A stretch of 35,122 nucleotides of DNA, taken from contig CAZIIK010000004.1 in assembly GCA_964539235.1 (NCBI GenBank), forward strand, positions 1 to 35,122. The letters run 5' to 3'. Below the pieces are notes generated by a model. That model was not told the origin of the DNA. It made no database searches and worked only from the letters and a program-made list of their open reading frames with translations. The stretch comes from CAZIIK01 sp964539235 (GTDB taxonomy: Bacteria; Pseudomonadota; Gammaproteobacteria; Francisellales; CACEW01). How positions within the stretch are numbered: the first letter of the stretch is position 1; each line of letters begins with the position of its first letter. This document shows, piece after piece, positions 16,866 to 26,215 of the stretch. Made by a program: the position numbers and the translations under genes.

Positions 16866-17771
16866 TTGAAACCGCCGATTGACCCATCTATCCCGCTGTT
16901 CTTAGAAGCCATGCTCCTAGAACATGGCTTAAGCCAGAACACCTTATCTGCTTATCGGAAAGACCTCGCGCATTTTAGTCAGTGGCTGACAACAGAAGGC
17001 CGGCCCAAAACAACACTGCTAAACGCATCTCGACAAAACCTACTGGATTATCTTGCTTACCGACACCGCATAGGTCGACACCCACGTTCAACGTCACGCG
17101 CATTATCCTGCCTACGTCGCTTTTATCGTTGGTTGCTACAGTCTCAACTGATCGATCAAGATCCAACCCTGAATATCGAAAATCCAAAACTCCCACGCAA
17201 TTTACCCAAGCTCTTAACGGAGCAAGATGTCGACACACTTATGAGCATGCCTGACCTGTCGACAACACTTGGCCTGCGTGACCGCGCCATGCTTGAATTG
17301 CTCTATGCTTGCGGTCTTAGAATTACTGAACTGGTTCAACTCGATATGCCCGCGCTGAATCTCAAACAAGGTATTATCCGCGTGGTGGGCAAAGGTCAAA
17401 AGGAACGCCTGGTCCCGATGGGCGAAGAAGCCACTGATTGGCTGAGGCGTTATATCGATAATGCTCGTCCAGAGTTGTTAAAAGGCAAACCTCAACAAGT
17501 CCTATTCCTCAGTCAACAAGGCAAAATGATGACGCGGCAAACATTCTGGCACCGGATTAAACAGTACGCGCTCACTGCTGGCATTCAAACCAACTTGTCA
17601 CCTCACACACTGCGGCATGCCTTTGCCACCCATTTACTCAACCACGGCGCTGATTTACGTGTTGTGCAATTACTATTAGGCCATAGCGACATCAGCACTA
17701 CCACGATCTATACACATATTGCGCAAGCACGGCTGCAGTCTTTGTATCAAGCGCACCACCCGCGTGCTTGA
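16866..17771 (+). CDS. xerD: Site-specific tyrosine recombinase XerD
   Basis: XerD acts with XerC and FtsK at the dif site to resolve chromosome dimers. The 301-residue protein has the SAM-like N-terminal DNA-binding domain (FLEAMLLEHGLSQNTLSAYR) and a complete catalytic domain: Arg152 (CGLRITEL), Lys176 (VGKGQKE), His247 and Arg250 (SPHTLRHAFATHLL), His273 (LLGHSD) and nucleophile Tyr282 (IYTHI). The C-terminal HHPRA is the XerD, rather than XerC, ending. The start is a TTG without a good SD; no ATG precedes it in frame. No dif-like site was identified in the window. Confidence 0.95.
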   Translation: MKPPIDPSIPLFLEAMLLEHGLSQNTLSAYRKDLAHFSQWLTTEGRPKTTLLNASRQNLLDYLAYRHRIGRHPRSTSRALSCLRRFYRWLLQSQLIDQDPTLNIENPKLPRNLPKLLTEQDVDTLMSMPDLSTTLGLRDRAMLELLYACGLRITELVQLDMPALNLKQGIIRVVGKGQKERLVPMGEEATDWLRRYIDNARPELLKGKPQQVLFLSQQGKMMTRQTFWHRIKQYALTAGIQTNLSPHTLRHAFATHLLNHGADLRVVQLLLGHSDISTTTIYTHIAQARLQSLYQAHHPRA

Positions 17772-17784
17772 AGCCTTGTTCCAA

Positions 17785-18153
17785 CTATCCTAACCACAAA
17801 GCTAAAACAACTTTACGACCTTCATCAATCAACAAATTAAACGTCTGACACGCCGCACGATTATGCATAATTTCCAAACCAATCTGTCGCTCATGTAAAG
17901 GCAGTAAAACTTTGGCTTCAGGGAATATCTGCTGTTCCCCGGTACCGAACACCACCAATTCCGGCTGATAGGCAATCACAGGCGACCATTCAATCTCATT
18001 TAATGAATGAATCGCCCAAACTTCAGGGTCTTGATCCGCAAAAACCAGTACATTTTCATCCAGACGGCGACCCGTATTCAGCGTGATGCTGCCTGGCTCG
18101 TAATGCTTAATATAAAAATCACTGTCGGGTTGATCGATAATGACGTTGACCAT
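17785..18153 (-). CDS. Mth938-domain (NDUFAF3-like) protein
   Basis: A small protein of the Mth938/DUF498 fold, related to the mitochondrial complex I assembly factor NDUFAF3; the bacterial role is not established. The family core is plain: PELVVFGTGEQQIFPEAKVL, the conserved GLEIMHNRAACQTFNLL and the hydrophobic end GRKVVLALWL. The frame is open upstream to 18231, overlapping recJ, but the family N-terminus aligns with the ATG at 18153 (122 residues); 18168 is the alternative. Neither has a well-spaced SD. The gene is convergent with xerD and divergent from, or slightly overlapping, recJ. Confidence 0.8.
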   Translation of the reverse strand: MVNVIIDQPDSDFYIKHYEPGSITLNTGRRLDENVLVFADQDPEVWAIHSLNEIEWSPVIAYQPELVVFGTGEQQIFPEAKVLLPLHERQIGLEIMHNRAACQTFNLLIDEGRKVVLALWLG

Positions 18154-18199
18154 GCCTTTCTGAATCATAGATAATAACGCCGCACAGTGTAACCCAGGG

Positions 18200-19954
18200 A
18201 TGCTAACCATCAAAATCCGACCACGTACCATTGATCAAACCACCTACCAAGCATTAATCGCACAAGGTGTTTCCCCACTGATCGCGCGCATTTTGGCAGC
18301 ACGACCCACCACGAAAAACCCTGAGAAACTCTATCAGCCCAGCCTCAAAATGCTCGACCACCCGCAACAGCTAGCTGCTATCGACACCGCTGTTGCGCGA
18401 TTAATACAAGCTATCCAACACGGAGAAGTTATTGGCATCGAAACCGACCATGACTGTGATGGTCAAACCTCACACGCCGTCATTTTCACCACCTTAACGC
18501 AGTGCTTCCAGTATCCTAAGTCTAAGACGCTCTCATTTATTGGTCATCGACTGGAAGAGGGTTATGGTCTATCGGACGCACTCGCAAAGCGCATCCTGGA
18601 TCATGAACCACGCCCTACTTTAGTGATCACTGCGGATAATGGCAGCACTGATGAACCACGCATTGCTGAATTAAAAGCCGCTGGCATTGATACCATTGTC
18701 ACAGATCATCATCAAATTCCTGAAACCGGTATTCCAACCAGTGCCATTGCCGTACTCAATCCAACACGAACAGACTGTCAATTCCCAGACCCTTATATCG
18801 CCGGCTGTATGGTCGCTTGGTTATTCATGGCTGCAACGCGTCGTGCACTGATTGAAACTGGGCAGCTACCCGAAACTTGTATGCCCATGCAAGATGTCTT
18901 GGATTTTGTCGCGGTTGGTACAGTCGCAGACTGCGTCAGCATGGCGCGCAGCTTGAATAATCGCGCCGTGGTGCAATATGGACTCAAACGTATTCAGAAC
19001 AGCCAAAGACCTTGTTGGCAAGCGATTAGGCCTTTAATTAAGAACCCACGCATCAGCAGTGACGATCTGGGCTTCACCATCGGACCACTGCTCAATAGTG
19101 ATGGGCGACTCTCAGATGCCTTGGGCTCAGTGAGCTTCCTGTTAGCAGATGACGTTGCCCAAGCAACCACTTGGGTGAAAACCTTATGGCAACAAAATCA
19201 AGCCCGCAAGCAGATTCAAAAGTCCTTGGTGGCACAAGCCATGCAAACCGCCGAGCAATTGGTCAATGCAGGTCATTACAGCTTGGTCATCCAACTACCG
19301 GACGGTCATGCTGGCGTACATGGTATTGCTGCAAGCCGTATTAAAGACCACTTCGGCCGACCAACCATTTTGTTTTCGCAGAAACAAAATCACCCAGAAC
19401 TGTTAACTGGATCTGCACGCAGTATCGATGACTTAGATATCCGCCAATGCATGGCAGATGCCGTTGAACGGCTTCAGGATGAACGCATTCATTTTGGTGG
19501 ACACCGGGGCGCCGCAGGCATCACACTGCCCACCAGCTGTTTCACTGATTTCCAACAGGCATTTGAAACTGCAGCACGCAACAGTTTAAAGCCAGACATG
19601 ATTGGCCCTGCACTCTGGACCGATGGACCATTAACACCTGACTTATTAAACCTGAAAACGGTCGATGAATTAATTCAACTCGAACCGTTTGGACGCGAAT
19701 TTGATCGTCCAACCTTTGAGCTCAACGCCACACTCACTGCCGTTAAGACCATTGGACAAGACGCCAACCATGCCAAATTAACCCTCAATATTGCCGGGCA
19801 CGCTTATCCAGCCATTTGGTTTAACTGTTGTAGCGAGGACAACCCTCTAACGTATACAGTTGGTGATGCAGTCAGTTGCGTCGTATCACTGCAAGATAAT
19901 CATTACTATACGCGTGAACTGCAGTTACAGATTTTGCATCTTGAAAGCTGTTGA
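18200..19954 (+). CDS. recJ: Single-stranded-DNA exonuclease RecJ
   Basis: A 5'-3' single-strand DNA exonuclease of the DHH family, acting in RecF-pathway recombination and mismatch and base excision repair. The 584-residue protein has the metal-binding motif DHDCDG (83-88; DFDADG in E. coli), VTADNG (about 143-148), DHH (169-171), the DLGFTIGPLLNSDGRLSD stretch and the DHHA1 motif HFGGHRGAAG, followed by the OB-fold C-terminal domain. Motif I is slightly divergent (His and Cys instead of Phe and Ala) but its aspartates are kept. Length is normal. It is convergent with rmuC, with 42 bases between the stops. Confidence 0.93.
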   Translation: MLTIKIRPRTIDQTTYQALIAQGVSPLIARILAARPTTKNPEKLYQPSLKMLDHPQQLAAIDTAVARLIQAIQHGEVIGIETDHDCDGQTSHAVIFTTLTQCFQYPKSKTLSFIGHRLEEGYGLSDALAKRILDHEPRPTLVITADNGSTDEPRIAELKAAGIDTIVTDHHQIPETGIPTSAIAVLNPTRTDCQFPDPYIAGCMVAWLFMAATRRALIETGQLPETCMPMQDVLDFVAVGTVADCVSMARSLNNRAVVQYGLKRIQNSQRPCWQAIRPLIKNPRISSDDLGFTIGPLLNSDGRLSDALGSVSFLLADDVAQATTWVKTLWQQNQARKQIQKSLVAQAMQTAEQLVNAGHYSLVIQLPDGHAGVHGIAASRIKDHFGRPTILFSQKQNHPELLTGSARSIDDLDIRQCMADAVERLQDERIHFGGHRGAAGITLPTSCFTDFQQAFETAARNSLKPDMIGPALWTDGPLTPDLLNLKTVDELIQLEPFGREFDRPTFELNATLTAVKTIGQDANHAKLTLNIAGHAYPAIWFNCCSEDNPLTYTVGDAVSCVVSLQDNHYYTRELQLQILHLESC

Positions 19955-19996
19955 GACACAACATTAGTACATACCTGATGTATTAAAGGTTAGTCA

Positions 19997-21175
19997 CTAG
20001 CTGTTGACTTCCACTGCCTGCAATACTGGTTCTTCCGATTGCCCCACCAATTCCACCTGTTCGATTTTATCGAAACGAGCGGTGATTTTACGCGCAGATA
20101 CATTGACCTCCTGGACATCTTTATTCGCCAGTTCAATGTGGCGTTGCAAGCCATCCATACGTTTTTGGAAACGCCCAAAATCTAGTGACAATGCCTGCAA
20201 ATGCTCCTGAATCACGTGCATTTGTTGACGAGTCGCATCGTCTTTGATCACCGCACGAATTGTGGTTAAAACCGCCATCATAGTGGTGGGTGACGTTAGC
20301 CAGACTTTATTTTGATAGGACAGTTGCACCAGTTCTGGGTAATGCGCATGAATTTCGGCAAACACAGCTTCTGCCGGAATAAACATAATCGCCCCATCAG
20401 ATGTTTCTCCTGGAACGATATATTTATCGGCAATGTCTTGAATATGCTTTTTAATATCTTTGCGAAATTGTTGTTGTGCCGCATGGCGTTCAGCATCCGA
20501 AATATCAGCCACTAATTTTTGATAGCTTTCTAAAGGAAACTTAGCATCAATCGCCAAATTACCCGTGGGTTCAGGTAGAAACAGCAGACAATCAACCCGT
20601 TTGCCACTGACCAACGTATGCTGCAGAGCAAAGTGTCGTTCCGGCAACATGTTGCGAATTAATGCGGCCAATTGCACTTCGCCAAATGCCCCTCTGGCAC
20701 GTTTATCCGCAAGGAGGTCTTTCAAACTCAAGACACTGCCGGATAGCTCGGTAATCTTTTGTTGCGCCTGATCGATCAATGCCAAACGTTTTTGAATATC
20801 CGCAAATGTCTGATTGGTCTTTTCAAAGCCCTTTTGCAAACGCTGCTCAACTTGACCAGAAATTTCCTTTAAACGCTGCTCGGTTACCTCCGTGAGCTTT
20901 TCAACACGTTGTGCCAATAATTGGCTGCTCGCTTGTAAATTTTCACGTAAGTAACTTTGCATTTCTGTGCGCCCAAGCCGCAGTCCTTCTTGCACATCCT
21001 TCAGAACGGTAATATGTTGCTTGGCAAGCTCCGCCAAAATATCCTGCCGCTGAGCGTCGACAGCTTGCTGCATCTGTAAGGACAAGCGCAGCCACACACG
21101 GCGCATCACAAACGCACCTACACAGATTGCAACCAAAACTAAGCTACCGGCAATGGTTAACATCAAAGGGAACAT
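19997..21175 (-). CDS. rmuC: DNA recombination protein RmuC
   Basis: RmuC proteins limit recombination at short inverted repeats; they carry a nuclease-like (PD-(D/E)xK-type) domain anchored to the membrane. The 392-residue protein has one N-terminal transmembrane helix (about 5-28), a coiled-coil region (about 35-150) and the RmuC core: LKDLLADKRARGAFGEVQLA, the DCLLFLP and AIDAKFPLESY motifs with conserved Asp and Lys, and VWLTSPTTMMAVL. The C-terminal helical segment is complete. It starts with ATG behind a weak AAGG, 35 bases after the UhpC-like gene's end, so the two are in one orientation and may be cotranscribed. Confidence 0.93.
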   Translation of the reverse strand: MFPLMLTIAGSLVLVAICVGAFVMRRVWLRLSLQMQQAVDAQRQDILAELAKQHITVLKDVQEGLRLGRTEMQSYLRENLQASSQLLAQRVEKLTEVTEQRLKEISGQVEQRLQKGFEKTNQTFADIQKRLALIDQAQQKITELSGSVLSLKDLLADKRARGAFGEVQLAALIRNMLPERHFALQHTLVSGKRVDCLLFLPEPTGNLAIDAKFPLESYQKLVADISDAERHAAQQQFRKDIKKHIQDIADKYIVPGETSDGAIMFIPAEAVFAEIHAHYPELVQLSYQNKVWLTSPTTMMAVLTTIRAVIKDDATRQQMHVIQEHLQALSLDFGRFQKRMDGLQRHIELANKDVQEVNVSARKITARFDKIEQVELVGQSEEPVLQAVEVNS

Positions 21176-21210
21176 GGCTTACCGCCTTAACGCAAAAATC
21201 CAAAAGCGGA

Positions 21211-22587
21211 TCATAGCAAAAGTTGACGGCTTAAACTGCTACAGAATGCTGTGCATTTCGATGCAGAAAACGTGTGCGATAGACCCATAAGCCCGGCAAA
21301 AAAAATGACACTGACACTAGCACAAACCAGGGTTACGATAAAAAACCCATGCCATTGGCAATGTTGGACCACCCAGCCTAGTGGGAAACCTGATAACGCA
21401 GCACAGATATAACCGAATAAGCCCAAGAAACCTGTCGCTGTACCGGCAGCACGACGGTCAGAAAATTCGACTGCAGCCACACCAATCAACATTTGTGGAC
21501 CATAAACTAAAAAGCCCATTAAAAATACTAAGCTTGCACTCACTACAAAGAGATGTGTTCGCGCCAGCCAAAACGCCAGAATGGCAAAAACCAATAATAC
21601 GCTGTACATCACATTAATAGGGTCACGTTGCCCTTTAAAAAATAAATACGAGGCAAAGCCAGCAACCAGGCTCCCCAACAGCCCACCTATCTCAAAAAAT
21701 GCTAAACAGGCATCTGCCGTTGGAATGCTATAGCCTTGCACAGTCAAATAACCCCCCCAATCACTGACTGCAGTGCGAGCGAAATAGACCATGACATAAG
21801 CAGCTGCTAATAACCAAATAGCTGGATTACGCAACACATAACGCACAAAAATTTTCCACTGACTGGTAGCTAATACTTCTGCATCATCCGCATGCTGAAC
21901 GATTTTTTCCTGCCGATATTCTTCAACAGTTGGTAAACCTTCTGATGCCGGAATATCACGCAGACGATTGATCAAGAAAAAACCCATCACGATGGCAATC
22001 ACACCCGGCACATACATGGCAGTACGCCAACTGCCAAATGCAATGGCCGCAGCTGCAATCAAAGGGATCAATGCGCCACCCACATTATGTGAAGTATTCC
22101 ACACACTCCACCAACGCCCGCGCTCAGATTGCGCATACCAATAGGTTAATAATTTGGCACATGGTGGCCAACCCCAACCTTGGAAAAAGCCATTCAGCAT
22201 CCAAATAATGGTGAATGCCCATAACGATGAAGAAGCACCAAATAATAAGTTCAAAATACCCGTAATGATTAGACCAATCGCCATAAAATAACGTGGGTTT
22301 GCGCGATCTGATAACATACCACTGATGAACTTACTCACACCATAACTTAAATAGAATGCACTGATTAAAATCCCGAGCTCTTCCTTGGTATACGGTAAAG
22401 TTTTCAGCATCTCAGGCATGGCAAACGTAAAACTTTTACGCGTCAGGTAAAAAACTGCATAGCCAAAAAACATGCTATACAAAATCCGCCAACGGAAGTG
22501 GCGATAATGCTGTGAAATTTTGGTTGAATCTTGAATTCTATTGGGAATCGGCGCGGCACGTAGGACAGAAAAAACTCGGAACAACAT
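21211..22587 (-). CDS. UhpC/GlpT-type organophosphate:phosphate antiporter, 3' end shifted
   Basis: A 12-helix MFS carrier of the OPA family. The sequence follows UhpC closely: YAVFYLTRKSFTFAMPE, LSYGVSKFISGMLSDRANPR, FFQGWGWPPCAKLLTYWY and YGPQMLIGVAAVE. E. coli UhpC is a glucose-6-phosphate sensor, whereas chlamydial homologues import hexose phosphates. No uhpA or uhpB is near, so a transport role is more likely, using host sugar phosphates. The last 26 residues as read look wrong (Ser/Cys-rich, SHTFSASKCTAFCSS). Dropping one base from the run of eight A (21298-21305, plus strand) gives VIFLPGLWVYRTRFLHRN and a stop at 21231, the typical basic MFS tail. The core is intact either way. Upstream, 22588-22778 holds no gene. 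Confidence 0.88.
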   Translation of the reverse strand: MLFRVFSVLRAAPIPNRIQDSTKISQHYRHFRWRILYSMFFGYAVFYLTRKSFTFAMPEMLKTLPYTKEELGILISAFYLSYGVSKFISGMLSDRANPRYFMAIGLIITGILNLLFGASSSLWAFTIIWMLNGFFQGWGWPPCAKLLTYWYAQSERGRWWSVWNTSHNVGGALIPLIAAAAIAFGSWRTAMYVPGVIAIVMGFFLINRLRDIPASEGLPTVEEYRQEKIVQHADDAEVLATSQWKIFVRYVLRNPAIWLLAAAYVMVYFARTAVSDWGGYLTVQGYSIPTADACLAFFEIGGLLGSLVAGFASYLFFKGQRDPINVMYSVLLVFAILAFWLARTHLFVVSASLVFLMGFLVYGPQMLIGVAAVEFSDRRAAGTATGFLGLFGYICAALSGFPLGWVVQHCQWHGFFIVTLVCASVSVIFFAGLMGLSHTFSASKCTAFCSSLSRQLLL

Positions 22588-22778
22588 TTATTTTCTTAGG
22601 ATATTTCTGAAAATTCTGCCCATTTTCTGGATTACGCCGCAATTTGCAAGCGAATACAGAACAAACACCTATGATTCTTGCGTATTGTCTACCTTAAGCC
22701 AGATTGGACTGACAAGACCAACAAACGCACTGTTGATAAACAATTTGCCTACTTACCAAAGATATAACGGGCGATCAC

Positions 22779-23444
22779 TCAAACCCCAGGCAGGTCTCCC
22801 CACAACACCTTATGCAGCTGAATTTGAAACCGTACGGGCAAACGGTCACGCACGATCCAATCGGCTAATATATGCGCTTTAAGTTGTTCATAACTGGGTG
22901 AAAATAATACAGCACAACGCGCTGGCAAATCATGCTGATCAATCTGAGCCTTAGCCCAAAGGTAGTCAGCCTCATAACCAATCACAAATTTAATTTGGTC
23001 TGAGGGCTTTAAATGTGGCAGATTTTCCCAGTCATTACGTGCAACTTCATTGGAACTCGGGGTTTTCAAATCCATCACAACCATCACACGCTGGTCGACC
23101 GCTGCAATGGGTAAAGCACCGCTGGTTTCTAACGAAACCGATAGTCCCTGATCACACAAATTCGACAGTAATGCCAAACAATTTTTTTGTGCCAATGGCT
23201 CACCGCCAGTCACTGTAACGTGCTGAACACCATACTGCATGACTTGTTCAATAATATCGGACAAGGCGTACCTCTGCCCACCTGAAAAGGCATAAGCGGT
23301 ATCGCAATACGTACAACGCAGTGGACAACCGGTCAGACGCACAAATACCGTTGGCAAACCAACCGTGGTACTTTCACCCTGCAAAGAAAGGAAAATCTCA
23401 CTAATACGCAACGTTGTGTCAGTCACAATTTCACTCACAGGCAT
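22779..23444 (-). CDS. queE: 7-carboxy-7-deazaguanine synthase
   Basis: A radical SAM enzyme that converts carboxytetrahydropterin to 7-carboxy-7-deazaguanine in queuosine synthesis. The cluster ligands are C40, C44 and C47 (GCPLRCTYCDTAYAF), preceded by the substrate-binding SLQGES motif (20-25) and followed by VTGGEPL and the SLETSGALP motif. At 221 residues it is the usual length. It begins three bases after cpoB, at the end of the tol-pal operon, as in many gammaproteobacteria, but queC is not beside it. No strong SD; translation is probably coupled to cpoB. Confidence 0.94.
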   Translation of the reverse strand: MPVSEIVTDTTLRISEIFLSLQGESTTVGLPTVFVRLTGCPLRCTYCDTAYAFSGGQRYALSDIIEQVMQYGVQHVTVTGGEPLAQKNCLALLSNLCDQGLSVSLETSGALPIAAVDQRVMVVMDLKTPSSNEVARNDWENLPHLKPSDQIKFVIGYEADYLWAKAQIDQHDLPARCAVLFSPSYEQLKAHILADWIVRDRLPVRFQIQLHKVLWGDLPGV

Positions 23445-23447
23445 GAC

Positions 23448-24197
23448 TCAATGCATATTCTTCAATTGTTTAGTGGCCAATTTCGCAACATCGGTGCCTT
23501 GGTAGTTTTTGACAACTTTGGTAAACATTTCCTTGGCATGTGCCATATCGCCATTGGCCAAGAAGATCATACCCAGCTTATACATCGCATCAGGTGCTTT
23601 GATCGCTTGAGGGTTATTGGCAACCCTGTGAAAAGCTTGTGTGGCTTTATCTGGACGACCTTGCGCCAAATATAAGTCCCCCAGCCAAAACTGGGCATCT
23701 GCCACCAATTTACTTTTGGGATATGCCTTTAAAAAAGATTCGAAAGCTTTGGTTGCCTGCGGATAATGGCGTTGCAACAGGTCCTGATAAGCCTGCTGAT
23801 AGGCTTTCACATCCTTAGTTTTACCCGTCAATGGTATTTGTTTCTGTACTAACAGGCGCATGTCTTTTTTGGGAGTTGCCGCACGTAAACGCTGGGAAGC
23901 ACTCCACTCTTCCTGTTGCTTCTGCAATAACGCAACCTGACTTTGTAAAGCCGATAAAGCATGTTGATTGGTTTCAACCCGACCTCGCAAATCAGCAAGT
24001 TGCTCGCGCATCGTATCTGCTTGATCTGGCTTTTGTGACAAATGCTGCACCTGGTTTTCTAAACGCGTTAGGCGCTGACTGACTGTTAAATCTTGTGAAA
24101 GGTGAGCCTGGAATACCGCTGTTGGCGTGTGTGCCTCAATGGAAAAAACCATGGTTAATGCACAGGTGACTGCGCCAGCCGTTACAAAATGCTTCAT
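23448..24197 (-). CDS. cpoB: Cell division coordinator CpoB (YbgF)
   Basis: A periplasmic TPR protein that links Tol-Pal to peptidoglycan synthesis during constriction. From the ATG at 24197 it has a Sec signal peptide (core AGAVTCALTMVFSIEA), an N-terminal coiled coil (LTRLENQVQHL to about residue 95) for trimerisation, a linker, and three TPR-like repeats (AYQDLLQRHYPQATKAFESF, ADAQFWLGDLYLAQGRPDKA, DAMYKLGMIFLANGDMAHAK). I chose 24197 because it overlaps the pal stop as ATGA and removes seven residues before the signal peptide. About 249 residues, normal for the family. Confidence 0.93.
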   Translation of the reverse strand: MKHFVTAGAVTCALTMVFSIEAHTPTAVFQAHLSQDLTVSQRLTRLENQVQHLSQKPDQADTMREQLADLRGRVETNQHALSALQSQVALLQKQQEEWSASQRLRAATPKKDMRLLVQKQIPLTGKTKDVKAYQQAYQDLLQRHYPQATKAFESFLKAYPKSKLVADAQFWLGDLYLAQGRPDKATQAFHRVANNPQAIKAPDAMYKLGMIFLANGDMAHAKEMFTKVVKNYQGTDVAKLATKQLKNMH

Positions 24198-24820
24198 GCA
24201 GTTTTCGCTCCGCCACATGTTTTGCCATATTCAATATCAACCCGACGATCTAAACGATACGCTTTTTTCCAATCGCCTTTAAATTCAGCTGGACTCGCTG
24301 CTGGCTTCAACTCCCCGTAGCTAACCGTACATATTTGCGTCACTGGCACACCTTGTGCAGCAAAATATTGTTTCACTGCATTAGCCCGTTTTTGACCCAA
24401 ATGAAAATTGTATTCTTGGCTGCCGCGCTGGTCCGTATTACCAGCTAACAAAACCGTCTTATCAGGGTGATTTAAAAGATATTTAATTGCTTGATTTGCT
24501 GCTGTCTTGCTGTCTGCATTTAAGCTGTATTGCGCAAAGCCAAAATAAATAACAGATTTACCTGAATTTACACCCATCGCTCCCTGTGTTGCACCATCTG
24601 CGTGCTGTTCATTCACGCCATTAAGAGATTCACCGGAAAAGCCTGGCTGACTATTAACACCACTGACATGTGTTTCATCGCCTGTTTGACCAGACTGACT
24701 ACTATAACCATTGCCATCAACAATCGGCGCTGAATGCGTTACATCAGGTTCTGGCCCTGCGCATCCGGCAAGTGACAATACAGCGGCAACTGAAGCAGTC
24801 CATAATAGCCATTGTTTCAT
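24194..24820 (-). CDS. pal: Peptidoglycan-associated lipoprotein Pal
   Basis: Outer-membrane lipoprotein that binds peptidoglycan and TolB. It has a lipoprotein signal peptide with the lipobox LAGC, a Ser/Gly/Asn-rich linker (about 25-85) and an OmpA-like domain: IYFGFAQYSLNADSK, GNTDQRGSQEYNFHLG (the TDxRG peptidoglycan-binding motif) and RANAVKQYFAAQGV. The start is the ATG at 24820 with GGGAG six bases upstream; an in-frame TTG two codons earlier falls directly after the SD. The linker is longer than in E. coli. It overlaps cpoB by four bases. Confidence 0.95.
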   Translation of the reverse strand: MKQWLLWTASVAAVLSLAGCAGPEPDVTHSAPIVDGNGYSSQSGQTGDETHVSGVNSQPGFSGESLNGVNEQHADGATQGAMGVNSGKSVIYFGFAQYSLNADSKTAANQAIKYLLNHPDKTVLLAGNTDQRGSQEYNFHLGQKRANAVKQYFAAQGVPVTQICTVSYGELKPAASPAEFKGDWKKAYRLDRRVDIEYGKTCGGAKTA

Positions 24821-24872
24821 ATTCAACTCCCAAACAATCTGGTTAACGCCAACACTGAAATTAGGTTGACGT

Positions 24873-26200
24873 TTAGGTTAAGAAAGGTGACCAGGCGGGT
24901 GATTGCACCGTACCTTGCGTCGCCGGCAAAGTTAGGCGAATTCTGCCATCAATTGAAGTCTCTGCCAAGATACCATGCGGCCGATCATAGTTGGCATAAA
25001 TGACCATTTGACCGTTCGGTGAAACACTGGGCGATTTATCCAATTCTCCGGGTGTAATTACCTGCAATTCATCATTTGATAAATTAATTTTTGCAATGCG
25101 GATAGGTACCCCATGATGACTCTGATGCATGACGACCACTTCGCGACCATTCGGCAAATAGGCCGGATCGAAATTCTGCACACCTTGATAGGTGATACGC
25201 GATACCTGACGTGTTTTCAAATTCAATTGATAAATTTGTGGACTGCCGCCCCGATTAGAATTAAATAATAAATTCTGACCATCTGGCGACCACACCGGCG
25301 AAGTATTATTGCCAAAGCTGGTGAGTTTGGTCAGCTGATGTGTGGCTAAGTTCATCAAATATAAGTTGGTCCGAGAGGAATGCCCCATCGATAATGCTAA
25401 TGCCATGGTTTTACCATCAGGCGACCAAGCCGGCGCACTATTAATACCAGGAAAACGCGCAATGAAAGAACGCTTTCCAGTGGCAAGCGTAATGGCGTAG
25501 ACGTCATACGATTATATTGATAACTCACATACGCCAATTGGCGACCATCCGGCGACCACACCGGCGAAGCAATCGGACTGCCCTGTTGCGCCAACAAAAC
25601 ATGTCGATTCAAACCATCCACGCCCGAAATCACCAACTCATAAGTCGGATTCCGCGAATCGGGATGCAAAACCACCACATAAGCTAAACGTGTCGAAAAA
25701 ACACCCCGCACACCCGTAATGGCTTGATACACCAGATCACTGATGTGGTGTGCTAATGCAACCAGCTCACGTGCCGGGATATCACGGTAAATTTTGCCGA
25801 TTAGTGGCCGACCCCCCAGCATACTGACCAACTGGAACTTAACCGTATACGTCTTGGGCTTTTGACCTGCTTGAATTTGGCCTAACAACACATATTCCAA
25901 ATCAGGATCTGCATGATGCCACGTTGACCAACTAAAATTAGCTAATTCATGTGGCTGATTTGGCATTTGACGGGTGGGCATTAAGGCAAAACGACCTGAC
26001 ATTTTGAGGTCTGCGGCGATCACACCGCCAAGCCCTTTATCCAGACCCATCTCAACTGCTTGAGCAGATGTTTTCACGAAGGGCACAATGGCAACTGGAT
26101 AAGGTTTATCGACACCACGCGTAATTTGAATGGTCAATTTTGCAAATGCCGAGCAGCAGATAAAAATCCCAATAAACCCGATAAACCATGCACGTATCAT
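24873..26200 (-). pseudogene. tolB: TolB, split by a single-base frameshift
   Basis: Periplasmic beta-propeller protein of the Tol-Pal system. The first frame (26200 to about 25508) has a signal peptide (IGFIGIFICCSAFA), the N-terminal TolA-binding domain and the first propeller blades up to LAYVSYQYNR. Reading then continues correctly only in the next frame, as DVYAITLATGKRSFIARF and on through WSPDGKTMALALSMG to a stop at 24873. The join lies at 25506-25507, where one base is missing between the Arg codon and GAC. Aligned from memory to E. coli TolB the gap is exactly one codon position. Restored, the protein is about 442 residues, the normal length. As read, the first frame would end with unrelated residues at 25397. 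A conserved envelope gene is an unlikely place for decay, so a sequence error is quite possible. Confidence 0.9.
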
Positions 26201-26215
26201 TCGTTCAAAACCTGA

